64,000 nt of DNA from UBA6522 sp965237785 (GCA_965237785.1 OZ250159.1:2046001-2110000); one strand, 5' to 3'; shown: positions 44,823-54,717, counted from the first letter of the stretch. The notes: a model not told the origin generated them from the sequence alone. Program-made: numbers and translations.

Positions 44823-46022
44823 CTATTCGTCTGTGTCGCCGTCAGACGCTTCGTCCGGGGACTCCGCGGCGGCATCTTCAGTTTGCGAATCCGCCGGTTC
44901 GTCCGCGGCGGCCTCAATCGCGGGTGATTCGGCTGACTCGGCGGCTTCGTCCGCGGGTGCGTCCTCCGGTTCAGGCGCGGCGGCTTCTGCCGAGGCGGCT
45001 TCGTCCGCGGGTGCTTCCGCCGATTCGGACCCAGCAGCTTCTTCTGCGGCAGCCTCTTCCACGGGCGCTTCAGCCGAGGGCGCTTCAGCCGACGCTGCCG
45101 CGGCAGCATCATCCGCGGGCGGTTCGGGCGTCTCGGCGGCTACGGATTCCGTTGCCGCATCCGCCACGGGCGCGGCCGTCGCGACACGCAGTCTTGACGG
45201 TTTTTTCCTGACGACCGCTTTCCTGGCAGGTCTCTTCCTGCCCGCCCCGGATCTGCCCGGCCGCCGGGCGCCTGCCACCTTCGGGCGGCCCTCCTCATCA
45301 AGTTCGACGAACTCATCATCCCCCACCGGCACTTCCGGAATCGAAGCCTTGCCCGCCAGAACAGCCTCCGCGGCACCGTGGGCATAGAGCTTGATCGCCC
45401 GCATCGCATCGTCATTTCCAGGGACAACGTAGTCGATCTCGTCAGGCGAGGAGTTTGTGTCCACCACGGCAATGATCGGGATTCCCAGTTTGGCGCCTTC
45501 CTTGACCGCAATCTCCTCGTGCCCGACGTCGACGAGGAATATTGCGTCGGGCAGCGCCTCCATGTCCTTGATGCCACCCAGGGTGCGCTCCAGCTTGTCC
45601 CGCTCGCGGCTAAGCCCGAGAAGCTCCTTCTTGGTGTAGTCGCCGCGCGCACCCTCGGCGGTGATCTCTTCCAAATCCTTCAGCCGAGTGATGGACTTGC
45701 GAATGGTCTTGAAGTTCGTGAGCATGCCGCCCAACCAGCGATGGCTTACGTAGGGCATACCGCAACGGACTGCTTCTTCCGAGATCGCCTGCCGGGCAGC
45801 GCGCTTGGAACCCACGAAAAGCACGGTACCGCCATCGGCAACCACGCGCCGGATGAATTCGCGAGCTTCGTTATAGAGCGGAAGCGTTCTTTCGAGATTG
45901 ATAATGTGAATGCGGTTGCGTTCGCCAAAAATGAACGGTGCCATTTTCGGGTTCCAGAAGCGGGTCTGGTGCCCGAAATGCACGCCCGCTTCCAGCATCC
46001 GCCGCATGGATACGTCGGTCAT
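44823..46022 (-). CDS. rpsB: 30S ribosomal protein S2 with a 165-residue basic-then-acidic C-terminal tail
   Basis: 399 residues; bacterial S2 is usually about 240. Residues 1-230 are normal S2 (MLEAGVHFGHQTRFWNPKM, LFVGSKRAARQAI, VSHRWLGGMLTNFKTI, DAIFLVDVGHEEIAV). Residues 251-280 are rich in Arg/Lys (GRKRPARKAVVRKKPSRL). Residues 288-399 are almost only Ala, Glu, Asp, Pro and Ser with loose APADEAA-type repeats. The tail is in frame with no break and the natural stop follows. Alanine/acid-rich S2 tails exist in some bacteria; function unknown. Start ATG 46022. Confidence 0.96.
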   Translation of the reverse strand: MTDVSMRRMLEAGVHFGHQTRFWNPKMAPFIFGERNRIHIINLERTLPLYNEAREFIRRVVADGGTVLFVGSKRAARQAISEEAVRCGMPYVSHRWLGGMLTNFKTIRKSITRLKDLEEITAEGARGDYTKKELLGLSRERDKLERTLGGIKDMEALPDAIFLVDVGHEEIAVKEGAKLGIPIIAVVDTNSSPDEIDYVVPGNDDAMRAIKLYAHGAAEAVLAGKASIPEVPVGDDEFVELDEEGRPKVAGARRPGRSGAGRKRPARKAVVRKKPSRLRVATAAPVADAATESVAAETPEPPADDAAAAASAEAPSAEAPVEEAAAEEAAGSESAEAPADEAASAEAAAPEPEDAPADEAAESAESPAIEAAADEPADSQTEDAAAESPDEASDGDTDE

Positions 46023-46517
46023 GAAAATTCCTCGTTGGGTTAGTCCTCCACGTCGCCCCCGTCGGCAACTCCGGTTTTTACCCAGAGCACCCCGCCGCGG
46101 GTCTTGGCACGTGTGTGTGTTAAATCGCCCTCTGTCCGCGCTCCGGTCAACCTGTTGCCGTCGTCGCCGATCCACTCAAGCTGGCAGGTCAGACTCCCTC
46201 AAGCCGCATCGACATAGTGTAAGCTATGCCTCCTGCGCTCTTGCGTTCGTCCGCCTGCCCACCGCCAAGTCTCGACGTCATCGCGACAAACGTTGGTCCG
46301 GTTTGCGGGCCAGCGCGCGGGCTTTATACCATAGGCTCACCGCGGCAACAATTGTGCGGATTTCCCCTGGAAGGTGAACAACGCCCGGTTGATGCTGCGA
46401 GGACGCTGACATGCCGCTACGACGGGAGGCTCGGACCGCGTGGCGGCGAGGGGTCGTGCCGGGTCGGGCGCGTCCCTCCAATTGCCGGGAATAAAGGAAT
46501 TCGAGACCGCTTCCGGA
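46023..46517. other. Divergent rpsB/map intergenic region
   Basis: About 495 bp without a protein gene. The leftward rpsB promoter is at 46351-46323, which implies a leader near 295 nt; S2 operon leaders often bind S2 for autogenous control, but no specific structure was resolved here. The map promoter was not identified. Confidence 0.5.
46323..46351 (-). promoter_or_regulatory. Likely rpsB-tsf promoter
   Basis: TTGTTG (46351-46346), a 17-bp spacer and TATAAA (46328-46323) are followed by a GC-rich discriminator (GCCCGCGCGC), the pattern of stringently controlled ribosomal promoters. It is the best pair in the intergenic region facing rpsB. Confidence 0.5.
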
Positions 46518-47282
46518 ATGACCGCGACGATCAAGACCCCACGGGAACAGGACAAGATGCGTGTCGCTGGAAGGCTGGCGGCCGATGTTCTCGACATGAT
46601 CGGCGACTTCGTGCGACCCGGCGTATCCACCGAAGCGCTGGATCGCATTTGTCATGACTACATCGTCGGCAAACTCGACGCCATACCCGCACCGCTCAAC
46701 TACCGCGGGTTTCCGAAATCCATCTGTACTTCCGTCAATCACGTGGTTTGCCACGGCATTCCCGGTGACCGCAAACTCAAGAACGGTGACGTCATCAACA
46801 TCGACATCACGGTGATCAAGGACGAGTTTCACGGTGACACCAGCCGGATGTTCTTTGTCGGCAAGCCCGGCATTCTCGGCCAGCGGTTGGCGCGGGTCTG
46901 CTACGAGGGCATGTGGCGCGGCATCGAGCAAATCCGTGCCGGCGCGTACCTCGGCGACATCGGCAGCGCGGTCCAGACGCACGTGGAGAAGAGCCGTTTT
47001 TCCGTCGTTCGGGAGTATTGCGGACACGGAATCGGCCGGGGCTTTCATGAAGACCCCCAGGTGCTTCACTACGGGCGGCCCGGGACCGGCATGCAACTTG
47101 AGGAGGGTATGACCATTACCGTGGAACCCATGGTGAACGCCGGAACGCGCCACGTGCGGCTTTTGAACGATGGATGGACCGTGGTTACCAAGGATCACTC
47201 GCTTTCCGCGCAGTGGGAACACACGGTGCTGGTCACTGCGTCGGGCTACGAAGTCCTTACGCCGGGCGCGGCGGGACCATGA
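46518..47282 (+). CDS. map: Methionine aminopeptidase, type I
   Basis: 254 residues. Metal ligands appear in NIDITVIKDEFHGDTSRMFF (two Asp), GHGIGRGFHEDP (His), ITVEPM (Glu) and WEHTVLV (Glu). It removes initiator Met. Divergent from rpsB and overlapping glnD by 4 bp (ATGA), the standard order. The ribosome-binding site is weak. Confidence 0.95.
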   Translation: MTATIKTPREQDKMRVAGRLAADVLDMIGDFVRPGVSTEALDRICHDYIVGKLDAIPAPLNYRGFPKSICTSVNHVVCHGIPGDRKLKNGDVINIDITVIKDEFHGDTSRMFFVGKPGILGQRLARVCYEGMWRGIEQIRAGAYLGDIGSAVQTHVEKSRFSVVREYCGHGIGRGFHEDPQVLHYGRPGTGMQLEEGMTITVEPMVNAGTRHVRLLNDGWTVVTKDHSLSAQWEHTVLVTASGYEVLTPGAAGP

Positions 47283-49957
47283 GCACGACCGCCGTCCAAA
47301 GTACCGCGGAGCGGCCGGGACTGGTCGACCGAGCGTTGCTCGAGGGCGCCCTCGCCGGGGCGGGTAACGCCATCCAGCCGTTTCGCGGGGTTCTCGAACG
47401 CGCTCAGGAAACCCTCGCGCAACGCTTCCACGCCAACGAATCGGTGGATACGCTGGTCCGGTACAGAGCTCGCGTCATCGATCAGGTTGTGTTGGCCGCG
47501 TGGAATCACTTCGCCGCGAACATCCACGACCGCTGCGCGTTGGTCGCTGTTGGCGGATACGGCCGTGGAGAACTGCATCCCTGCTCGGATGTCGACCTCA
47601 TGGTGGTACCGGCGGAGGCGGACACCGCCGATGTGAACGAAGCCATCAGCCGATTTTTGACCTTTCTCTGGGATATTGGTCTGGAAGTCGGCCACTCGGT
47701 GCGAACGCCGCGGGATTGTGAAGTCGAATCGCGGAACGATGTCACCGTGATGACGACGATGATGGAGTCGCGCTTGCTCGCCGGCCCGTCGAGCCTTTTC
47801 AAAGCCATCAAGGAACATATCGGCCAGGATCGAGTATGGGATTCCGCTGCATTTTTCCATGCCAAATGCGCCGAACAGACCTCCCGGCACCACGCTTTCC
47901 ACGATACCGGCTACAACCTGGAACCCAATATCAAGGCCAGCCCCGGAGGCTTGCGCGATATTCAGACCATCGGCTGGATCGCTTGCCGGCACCTGGGTTC
48001 CCGAAGCCTCAATGACCTTCATGCCCGCGGCTTTCTGACGCCGGGTCAATTGCGAATCCTGCGAACCGGCCGGGCGTTCCTGTGGCGAATCCGCTTCGCC
48101 CTGCACCTGTTGGTGGGCCGCCGCGAGGACCGGTTGCTGTTCGACCACCAGGTCAAACTGGCGAAATCGCTGGGCTATGAAGATGCCACCTACACGTTGG
48201 CGGTGGAGCAGCTCATGCAGCGGTACTACCGCACGGTGATGGAGCTGAGCCGTCTCAACGAAATGCTGCTGCAGCTCTTCGAGGAAGCCATCGTCGTCGA
48301 TTCAGAGGCGCCGGCGCAGCCAATGGGGCGGGGATTTCAGGCGCGCAACGGCTACCTGGAAGCCGTGGACGAGGAGATATTCATACGCGATCCTTCGGCG
48401 TTGCTGGAGATATTCCTGCTCCTGGGGCGAAAGATCGAATTGCGCGGGGTAGCCGCGAGAACCATCGCGCTCATCAAGCAGCATTTGTACCTGATCGACG
48501 AGGAATTCCGGCAGAATCCACGCAACCACCGCCTGTTCCTCGACATCCTGCGAGCGCCGCAGGGGGTCACGCGAACGCTCAAGCGAATGAACACCTACGG
48601 CGTGCTGGGCCTGTATATTCCGGCATTCGGGCGAATCGTCGGGCGCATGCAGTACGATCTCTTTCACGCCTACACCGTGGATGCCCACACGCTGTTCGTC
48701 GTGGAAAATCTGCGCCGCTTCGCGCTGCCGCGCTTCAACGACGAGTTCCCGCACTGCAGCCGTATCATGCAGTCGCTGGAAAAACCCGAGATCGCCTATC
48801 TGGCGGGACTATTTCACGACATCGCCAAGGGACGCGGCGGCGATCATTCGGTACTCGGCGCCGTGGATGCGGAAGCATTCTGTCTGGAGCATGGCATGAG
48901 ACGCTACGACGCGCGCCTGCTGGCGTGGCTCGTCAGGCATCACCTGTTACTGTCAATGACTGCCCAGAAGAAGGATTTGAACGATCCTGGCGTCGTCAAC
49001 GAATTCGCCCGGGCGGTGGGCGACGAGACGCACCTGAACTACCTGTACCTGCTCACCGTGGCAGACGTTCGCGGGACCAATCCGAAAATCTGGAACTCCT
49101 GGAAGGATACCCTCTTCAGGGAACTCTACGAGCTCACAAAGCGCGCCCTGCGGCGCGGCTTCGCCAGACCCATCGATGCCGACGAACTCATTGCGGAGAC
49201 CCAGGAACAGGCGCAACAATTGCTCGGCAAGGCCGGGCTGTCGGCGCAGTCCCTGGAGCCGGTGTGGACCGATTTCACCGACGAGTACTACCTGCGTCAC
49301 CGGCCCGAGGAAATCGCCTGGCACACGCGCGTGCTGGCAGAGTCGGGCGCGGAAGCGTCGGTGGTGGTGGACGTCAGCGATCGGGTCTCCAGGGGGCTCA
49401 CAGCCGTCATGGTCTATGCGCCACGGGAGCTTCGTTCGTTCGTCCGCACCACCGCGGTACTGGATGAACTGGGCCTGACGATTGTCGACGCCCGCATCGT
49501 TCCCATGAGAGGCACGCAAACCCTTGCTACGTATTGCGTGCTGGAGAGCGATGGAAGTCGTATCCGCGAACCGCGGCGGCTGCAGGAAATTCGTTCCCGT
49601 ATTCCCAAGGCGCTGACCGTCACCGATGGCCGCCCGCTCAGGGTCCACAGGCGGGCGCCAAGGCAGGTGCGCATGTTTTCCACGGCGGTTCAGGCCAGGG
49701 TGTCCCAGGATCCCGTCAACAGTCGTACCGTGCTCGAGTTGGTGGCCGCCGACCGGCCCGGGTTGCTTTTGCAGCTCGGCACGCTGTTCGAGGAGCACTC
49801 GGTCGTATTGCACAACGCCAAGATTTCGACGCTCGGCGAACGCGCGGAGGATGTGTTTTTCATTACTACCAATCAGAACAAACGCCTGGACGGGGTCCAT
49901 TGCGAAAGGCTCGTCAACGCGATCGAGACCAATTTGTCAGCATCGGCGGCCCACTAG
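47279..49957 (+). CDS. glnD: Bifunctional PII uridylyltransferase/uridylyl-removing enzyme
   Basis: 892 residues, full length. The nucleotidyltransferase site is VGGYGRGELHPCSDVDLMVV (near 100), the HD hydrolase AGLFHDIAKGRGGDHSVLGA (near 510), and two ACT domains close the protein (from about 710 and 810: LTAVMVYAPRELRSFV and TVLELVAADRPGLLLQLG). It senses glutamine and modifies PII. The ATG overlaps the map stop; a longer frame inside map is not used. Confidence 0.96.
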   Translation: MSTTAVQSTAERPGLVDRALLEGALAGAGNAIQPFRGVLERAQETLAQRFHANESVDTLVRYRARVIDQVVLAAWNHFAANIHDRCALVAVGGYGRGELHPCSDVDLMVVPAEADTADVNEAISRFLTFLWDIGLEVGHSVRTPRDCEVESRNDVTVMTTMMESRLLAGPSSLFKAIKEHIGQDRVWDSAAFFHAKCAEQTSRHHAFHDTGYNLEPNIKASPGGLRDIQTIGWIACRHLGSRSLNDLHARGFLTPGQLRILRTGRAFLWRIRFALHLLVGRREDRLLFDHQVKLAKSLGYEDATYTLAVEQLMQRYYRTVMELSRLNEMLLQLFEEAIVVDSEAPAQPMGRGFQARNGYLEAVDEEIFIRDPSALLEIFLLLGRKIELRGVAARTIALIKQHLYLIDEEFRQNPRNHRLFLDILRAPQGVTRTLKRMNTYGVLGLYIPAFGRIVGRMQYDLFHAYTVDAHTLFVVENLRRFALPRFNDEFPHCSRIMQSLEKPEIAYLAGLFHDIAKGRGGDHSVLGAVDAEAFCLEHGMRRYDARLLAWLVRHHLLLSMTAQKKDLNDPGVVNEFARAVGDETHLNYLYLLTVADVRGTNPKIWNSWKDTLFRELYELTKRALRRGFARPIDADELIAETQEQAQQLLGKAGLSAQSLEPVWTDFTDEYYLRHRPEEIAWHTRVLAESGAEASVVVDVSDRVSRGLTAVMVYAPRELRSFVRTTAVLDELGLTIVDARIVPMRGTQTLATYCVLESDGSRIREPRRLQEIRSRIPKALTVTDGRPLRVHRRAPRQVRMFSTAVQARVSQDPVNSRTVLELVAADRPGLLLQLGTLFEEHSVVLHNAKISTLGERAEDVFFITTNQNKRLDGVHCERLVNAIETNLSASAAH

Positions 49958-50035
49958 CCGGCATATCTCACCGATGTGCGTAGCGAGGGCGTCGAGGCGC
50001 TGCGAACCGCAAATTCTTCAGGAGAGCGACAACAT

Positions 50036-50860
50036 ATGGCGGACTGGATCGATGCGATCGAATCGGCATGGCAGAACCGTGGCGAACTGACGCCCGGTAA
50101 CGCAACCGCAGAAACCACGGGGGCCATCGAGCACTGCATCCGCGGTCTGGATTCCGGAACGCTGCGCGTGGCGGAACCCATCGGGGGCGACTGGGTCGTG
50201 AATGAGTGGCTGAAGAAGGCCGTGCTGCTGTACTTTCGAATCCGCGACAACGCGCCGGCCGGTGACGGCAGCGCGCGCTTTTTTGACAAGGTCCCGCTGA
50301 AATATACCGGATTCGATGCCGAGCGGTTCACGGCATCCGGAACCCGCGTCGTTCCCGGCGCGCTGGCGCGCCGCGGCGCCTATATCGCTCCGGACGTCGT
50401 GCTGATGCCGTCCTACGTGAATATCGGCGCCTACGTGGATCGTGGCACGATGGTGGACACCTGGGCGACTGTCGGCAGTTGTGCGCAGATCGGCAGGAAC
50501 GTCCACCTTTCCGGCGGTGTCGGTATCGGTGGTGTGCTCGAGCCGCTGCAAGCGACGCCCACCATCATCGAAGATGACTGCTTCATCGGCGCCCGCTCCG
50601 AAGTGGTAGAGGGCGTCATCGTCGAACGCGGCAGCGTGATCGCCATGGGCGTTTTCCTGGGCCAAAGCACGCGCATCTATGACCGCGCCAGCGGCGAAAT
50701 CACATACGGCCGCGTGCCGGCGGGGTCCGTGGTGGTACCCGGCAACCTGCCCTCCGATGACGGCCGGTACAGCCTCTATTGCGCGGTGATCGTCAAGCGC
50801 GTGGACGCGCGAACCCGTGCCAAGACCAGCCTGAACGAACTGTTGCGCCCACCCGATTAG
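50036..50860 (+). CDS. dapD: Tetrahydrodipicolinate N-succinyltransferase
   Basis: 274 residues, the E. coli length. Left-handed beta-helix with YIAPDVVLMPSYVNIGAYVDRGTMVDTWATVGSCAQIG and the C-terminal TSLNELLR. Part of succinylase lysine/DAP synthesis; DapE, a later step, is also in this window. Start has AGGAG upstream. Third gene of map-glnD-dapD. Confidence 0.96.
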   Translation: MADWIDAIESAWQNRGELTPGNATAETTGAIEHCIRGLDSGTLRVAEPIGGDWVVNEWLKKAVLLYFRIRDNAPAGDGSARFFDKVPLKYTGFDAERFTASGTRVVPGALARRGAYIAPDVVLMPSYVNIGAYVDRGTMVDTWATVGSCAQIGRNVHLSGGVGIGGVLEPLQATPTIIEDDCFIGARSEVVEGVIVERGSVIAMGVFLGQSTRIYDRASGEITYGRVPAGSVVVPGNLPSDDGRYSLYCAVIVKRVDARTRAKTSLNELLRPPD

Positions 50861-50879
50861 GGCCTGTTAGCGCTATCCG
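50860..50879. repeat. 20-bp dispersed repeat, copy 1
   Basis: gggcctgttagcgctatccg begins at the last base of the dapD stop. It matches 61853-61872 at 19 of 20 positions, same orientation, 11 kb away at the other end of the phosphate island. Confidence 0.6.
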
Positions 50880-51082
50880 GGCGAGCCCGCTGATCGAATC
50901 AGCTAGTAGGAAAAATTCACGTCTGCTTGCAGCCGATTGTAGTCGCGCAGGTTGCCCGCGGCTCCGCCGCGATCGCCGATGATGTACCGCAGAGCGAGAC
51001 CCCAACCGCGGGGGAATACGTATCCTGCGCGTATGGTGTGGCCGCTGCCGTCACTGGTCCCGCCGGCAAAATCCGAGTCGGT

Positions 51083-51270
51083 GAACGCGCCCACGACGGC
51101 GTTGGCCTCCAGATCCTGGTAAATGTATCCGACGTTCCAGGTACCCCGGTCCGACGCGCGCCGGTAGCCGACGCCCACCGCGAGCCCGTCCCCATAGGCC
51201 TCGGCGGCGGTATTGGTCACGTAGTCCATGAACGCCGTCATCGGATGACCGGCAAGATCGATCCTGAGTT
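51083..51270. repeat. 188-bp tandem duplication, copy A
   Basis: Base-for-base identical to 51271-51458 by direct reading. Encodes the penultimate barrel strands of the porin. Confidence 0.95.
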
Positions 51271-51458
51271 GAACGCGCCCACGACGGCGTTGGCCTCCAG
51301 ATCCTGGTAAATGTATCCGACGTTCCAGGTACCCCGGTCCGACGCGCGCCGGTAGCCGACGCCCACCGCGAGCCCGTCCCCATAGGCCTCGGCGGCGGTA
51401 TTGGTCACGTAGTCCATGAACGCCGTCATCGGATGACCGGCAAGATCGATCCTGAGTT
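51271..51458. repeat. 188-bp tandem duplication, copy B
   Basis: Directly abuts copy A with no spacer. Complete identity means a recent event, ongoing gain and loss, or an assembly artefact. Confidence 0.95.
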
Positions 51459-52396
51459 CGCCGAACAATTCGATCTGGGAAAAGCCGTAAAGATAGTTGC
51501 CGTTGGCATCGAGTTGATTACCCTGCCCGCTCAAGGGCGTAAATATCGGCGCACGGCCCTGGGCATGGCTGATTTCGTAGACGCTCGCGCCCGTGGTCAG
51601 AGCGATGCCGTTAGCCGGCTGACCCCGGTACCCAACCTGAAGCCCGTACCACATGGAGTCGGGACCGGCGCCGCGTTCCTCGGCCCAGAATGCCGACGCG
51701 TTGGCAAAGAAAGACCCTGAATTTACTTTCAGCGCAAGTCCTTCGGGCCGCAGGTCGCCATCGTAAATGAGATGGTGACCCGTGGGTCGGAAGAATGGGT
51801 TGGGCATCTTGCCGCCGACAAGATTCAGGCGATCGGAGAGCTTCCAATCGAAAAAGGCAAGATCCACACCGACCGACTTTCTGGAAAATCCTCCGTCCAG
51901 CGTCTGGTTGCCGCTGTCGTTGGCGACGCCCCCCGTGGAAAGACCGAAGCCCGCAGTCATGTTGTCGTCCAGATCGGCCGTGATATTGGCGCGAGCCCTG
52001 ATCCGGTGCAGGTGCCTCTCGTCAAAGGCATCGTCATTGACCGACTCATGGCGATAGCGCAGATCGCCGGAGAGACGCACACTCTCGGTCCATGACGGCT
52101 CCGCCGGCCGCTGCGCCGGCATGACGACGACCCGCTCAGCCTCGATTTCAGTTTCCGCTTCCAACCCACCGGCGGCGAGCCCTTCGATGCGGGCGAGCCG
52201 TTCCTCAAGCAGGGCAATGCGGGTCTTGAGCTGGGCGATTTCTTCGCCGGGGTCCGTCTCGGCGTGTACGCCGGGCAGGGCGAAGCAGTGAATGATGAGC
52301 AGACTCGACAGGGCGGATCTCATTGGATGTGCTCCTTGGTATTGCAGGCCATGCGGGACGGCGGTGGGCGCCGCGCAGAGTCTGGGGCGCGGGGTT

Positions 52397-52434
52397 ACTA
52401 CACTTTTATCGCGGGATTGTTAAACTTTTATGAC
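52397..52434 (-). promoter_or_regulatory. Pho-box-like repeats before the porin gene
   Basis: On the minus strand GTCATAAAAGTTTAACA is followed 22 bp later by a second ATAAAAGTGTA. The spacing is twice the 11-bp PhoB half-site period, and the first copy matches the GTCATAAAA part of the Pho box. It lies about 75-110 bp before the porin start. Confidence 0.45.
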
Positions 52435-52484
52435 GAAGCCATCCAACGCGCGCGAGCGAGTACCGGGGCCTGGAGCTGGCCCGA

Positions 52485-53381
52485 TCAGCCGAATCGGCCG
52501 GTGATGTAGTCTTCGGTCAGCTCGTGCCGGGGATTGGTGAAGATCTGATCCGTATCTCCGACCTCGATGAGCCGGCCCAGATGGAAGTACGCGGTGCGTT
52601 GGGAAACCCGGGCCGCCTGTTGCATCGAGTGGGTGACGATCACAATGGCGAAATTCTGTTTCAACTCATCGATCAGGTCCTCGATGCGCGCCGTGGCAAT
52701 GGGATCCAGGGCGGAACAGGGCTCGTCCATGAGTATGACTTCGGGTCCCACGGCGATGGTTCTGGCGATGCACAACCGCTGTTGCTGGCCGCCGGACAGC
52801 CCCGTGCCCGGCTGCTCCAGGCGGTCCTTGACCTCCAACCACAGTCCCGCCCGTTCAAGGCTCGAACGGACAATCTTGTCCAACTCCTCGCGGTTGCGGG
52901 CCAGTCCATGAATTCTCGGCCCATAGGCGACGTTGTCGTAGACGGATTTCGGGAATGGATTCGGTTTTTGAAAAACCATGCCCACTCGGGCCCGCAGCAT
53001 GACCACATCCATTTTTTTCGCATGGATGTCCTCTCCGTCGAGGAGAATTTCGCCCCTGACCCGGGCGCTCTCGATGGTGTCGTTCATGCGATTTAGGCAG
53101 CGAATGAAGGTCGATTTACCGCATCCCGAAGGCCCGATCAACGAGATGACTTCGTTGGCGCCTACATCCAGACTGACATTCTGAATGGCATGGTTGTCAG
53201 CGTAGAAGACATCGACGTTCCGCGCCCGGACAACGGGTGTGGCGGAGGTGTAGTTGCCCACGGTCCTGAATGCATCTTCAACCGCTTTGATCTCGAGACC
53301 GCACCGGCCCTCGGCATTCGTTCCCGTATCTGAGACTACCTGGGGCACCTGCTCTCTCTTCAGCATCGAAACGCGGTTCAC
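52485..53381 (-). CDS. pstB: Phosphate ABC transporter ATP-binding protein
   Basis: 298 residues, about 40 longer than usual at the N-terminus. Walker A IGPSGCGKSTFIRCLNRMND, signature LSGGQQQRLCIARTIA, Walker B VILMDEPCSALDP and switch IVTHSMQQAARVSQRTAYF are intact. GTG 53381 is supported by GGAG 7 nt upstream. Energises PstCA. Last gene of pstS-C-A-B. Confidence 0.95.
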   Translation of the reverse strand: MNRVSMLKREQVPQVVSDTGTNAEGRCGLEIKAVEDAFRTVGNYTSATPVVRARNVDVFYADNHAIQNVSLDVGANEVISLIGPSGCGKSTFIRCLNRMNDTIESARVRGEILLDGEDIHAKKMDVVMLRARVGMVFQKPNPFPKSVYDNVAYGPRIHGLARNREELDKIVRSSLERAGLWLEVKDRLEQPGTGLSGGQQQRLCIARTIAVGPEVILMDEPCSALDPIATARIEDLIDELKQNFAIVIVTHSMQQAARVSQRTAYFHLGRLIEVGDTDQIFTNPRHELTEDYITGRFG

Positions 53382-53427
53382 AGTTTACTCCAACCTGGGC
53401 CTGTCAAGGCCCTGGAACAACAAGCTG

Positions 53428-54717
53428 CTACCAGCGCCGCTCGAAGCGCTTGCGCAGCAGAATCGCACTGGCATTCATCACCAACAGAAATGCCAGCAGC
53501 ACCAGGATCGCGGCGGAAGTTCGCTCCACGAAGGCCCGCTCCGGGCTGTCGGCCCAGAGATAAACCTGAACCGGCAGGGCCGTGGCGGGATCCAGCGGAC
53601 TCTCCGGCACATCCACGATAAACGCGACCATGCCGATCATGAGCAGCGGAGCCGATTCACCGAGAGCCCTCGCCATACCGATGATCGTTCCTGTAAGCAT
53701 CCCCGGCAAAGCCAGCGGCATGACATGATGAAAAATCGTCTGCATTTTGGATGCGCCAACAGCCAGCGCCGCCTCCCGAATGGACGGCGGAACCGACGTC
53801 AATGCCGCGCGGGCAGCAATGATGATCACCGGCAAGGTCATCAGGGTCAATACCAGCCCCCCCACCAGCGGGGCCGAACGAGGCAGCCCGAAAAAATTGA
53901 TGAACAGCGCAAGCCCGAGCAACCCGAAAACAATGGAAGGCACGGCGGCCAGATTGTTTATGTTGACCTCGACAAGATCCGTCCAGCGATTCCGGGGCGC
54001 GAACTCCTCGAGGTAAATTGCCGTCGCAACCCCGAGCGGGAAGGACAGCACCAGGGTCACAAGGAGCATGTGAAACGATCCCACCGCCGCGCTCCAGATA
54101 CCGGACATCTCCGGGTCGCGGGAATCCCCGGAGGTGAAGAAGCGATGGTTGAACTTCCCATCAACACGTCCACTCGCCTCCAACTGCTCGATCCATCCCA
54201 GTTGCCGGTCGCTGATCCGCCGAAGCGATTCCTCCGCCTCGCGATCGATATAGCCCTTGATGAGCATATCCACGTCGTCATCGGCCACCACCCACAGGCC
54301 GAGTGTCTCGCCCACGAGGCCGGGGTTCTCCAGAACACTGTTCCTCAGCTCGAACTCTGCGCCCGGACTGACCAATGCGAAGAGTTCCCTTAGATCGGCA
54401 CGGCTGGTCACGTCCGGAAACCGGGCCCGTAGCGCCTCTCTGATCAAGCCCTGGTAGTCTGCCCGCTCAAGGGACTGCCGATCGAGATCGCCGTCGGGAT
54501 CGATGGCGGCAGCGCTCAACTCCACGTCCAGCAGGAGGTGAGTTTGCCAAAACGCCGTGTAGCCGTTGCCGATCAGCGTAAGGAAGAAAAATCCGAGGAA
54601 GGTTAGCCCGATCAGCATCGCGCCGAGCCCCGCCAACCGAAAGAAACGTTCCCGCCGATACCGCCGTGCGATACCGAGCGCCACCCGTTCCTTCAGACTC
54701 TCGGTGCGATTACTCAT
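53428..54717 (-). CDS. pstA: Phosphate ABC transporter permease PstA, long form
   Basis: 429 residues; E. coli PstA is 296. The extra N-terminal part has one membrane helix (about 25-50) and a periplasmic segment (DUF3333-like), then the permease core with LEEFAPRNRWTDLVEVNINNLAAVPSIVFGLLGLALF. Start ATG 54717 overlaps pstC by 8 bp. Such long PstA/PstC pairs occur in marine gammaproteobacteria. Confidence 0.92.
   Translation of the reverse strand: MSNRTESLKERVALGIARRYRRERFFRLAGLGAMLIGLTFLGFFFLTLIGNGYTAFWQTHLLLDVELSAAAIDPDGDLDRQSLERADYQGLIREALRARFPDVTSRADLRELFALVSPGAEFELRNSVLENPGLVGETLGLWVVADDDVDMLIKGYIDREAEESLRRISDRQLGWIEQLEASGRVDGKFNHRFFTSGDSRDPEMSGIWSAAVGSFHMLLVTLVLSFPLGVATAIYLEEFAPRNRWTDLVEVNINNLAAVPSIVFGLLGLALFINFFGLPRSAPLVGGLVLTLMTLPVIIIAARAALTSVPPSIREAALAVGASKMQTIFHHVMPLALPGMLTGTIIGMARALGESAPLLMIGMVAFIVDVPESPLDPATALPVQVYLWADSPERAFVERTSAAILVLLAFLLVMNASAILLRKRFERRW

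Larger units (their letters stand above)
50903..52323 (-). pseudogene. Phosphate-island porin broken by an exact 188-bp tandem duplication
   Basis: An outer-membrane porin with signal peptide (near HAE), short coiled coil (IAQLKTRIALLEERLARIEGL, Porin_5/DcaP-like) and a barrel (SVRLSGDLRYRHESVNDDAF). The frame from 52323 stops at 51238 after 361 residues because 188 bp is repeated and 188 is not a multiple of three. The correct end (GLALRYIIGDRGGAAGN to VNFSY) is in the other frame down to 50903. Deleting one copy gives 410 residues ending in aromatic Tyr, as barrels need. Pho-box-like repeats precede it and pstB follows upstream, so phosphate or phosphoester uptake is likely. Confidence 0.8.

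Noticed and set aside
44823..45400. Plus-strand open frame rich in Ala/Ser opposite the rpsB tail
   Set aside because: Shadow of the repetitive S2 tail; no ribosome-binding site or domain.
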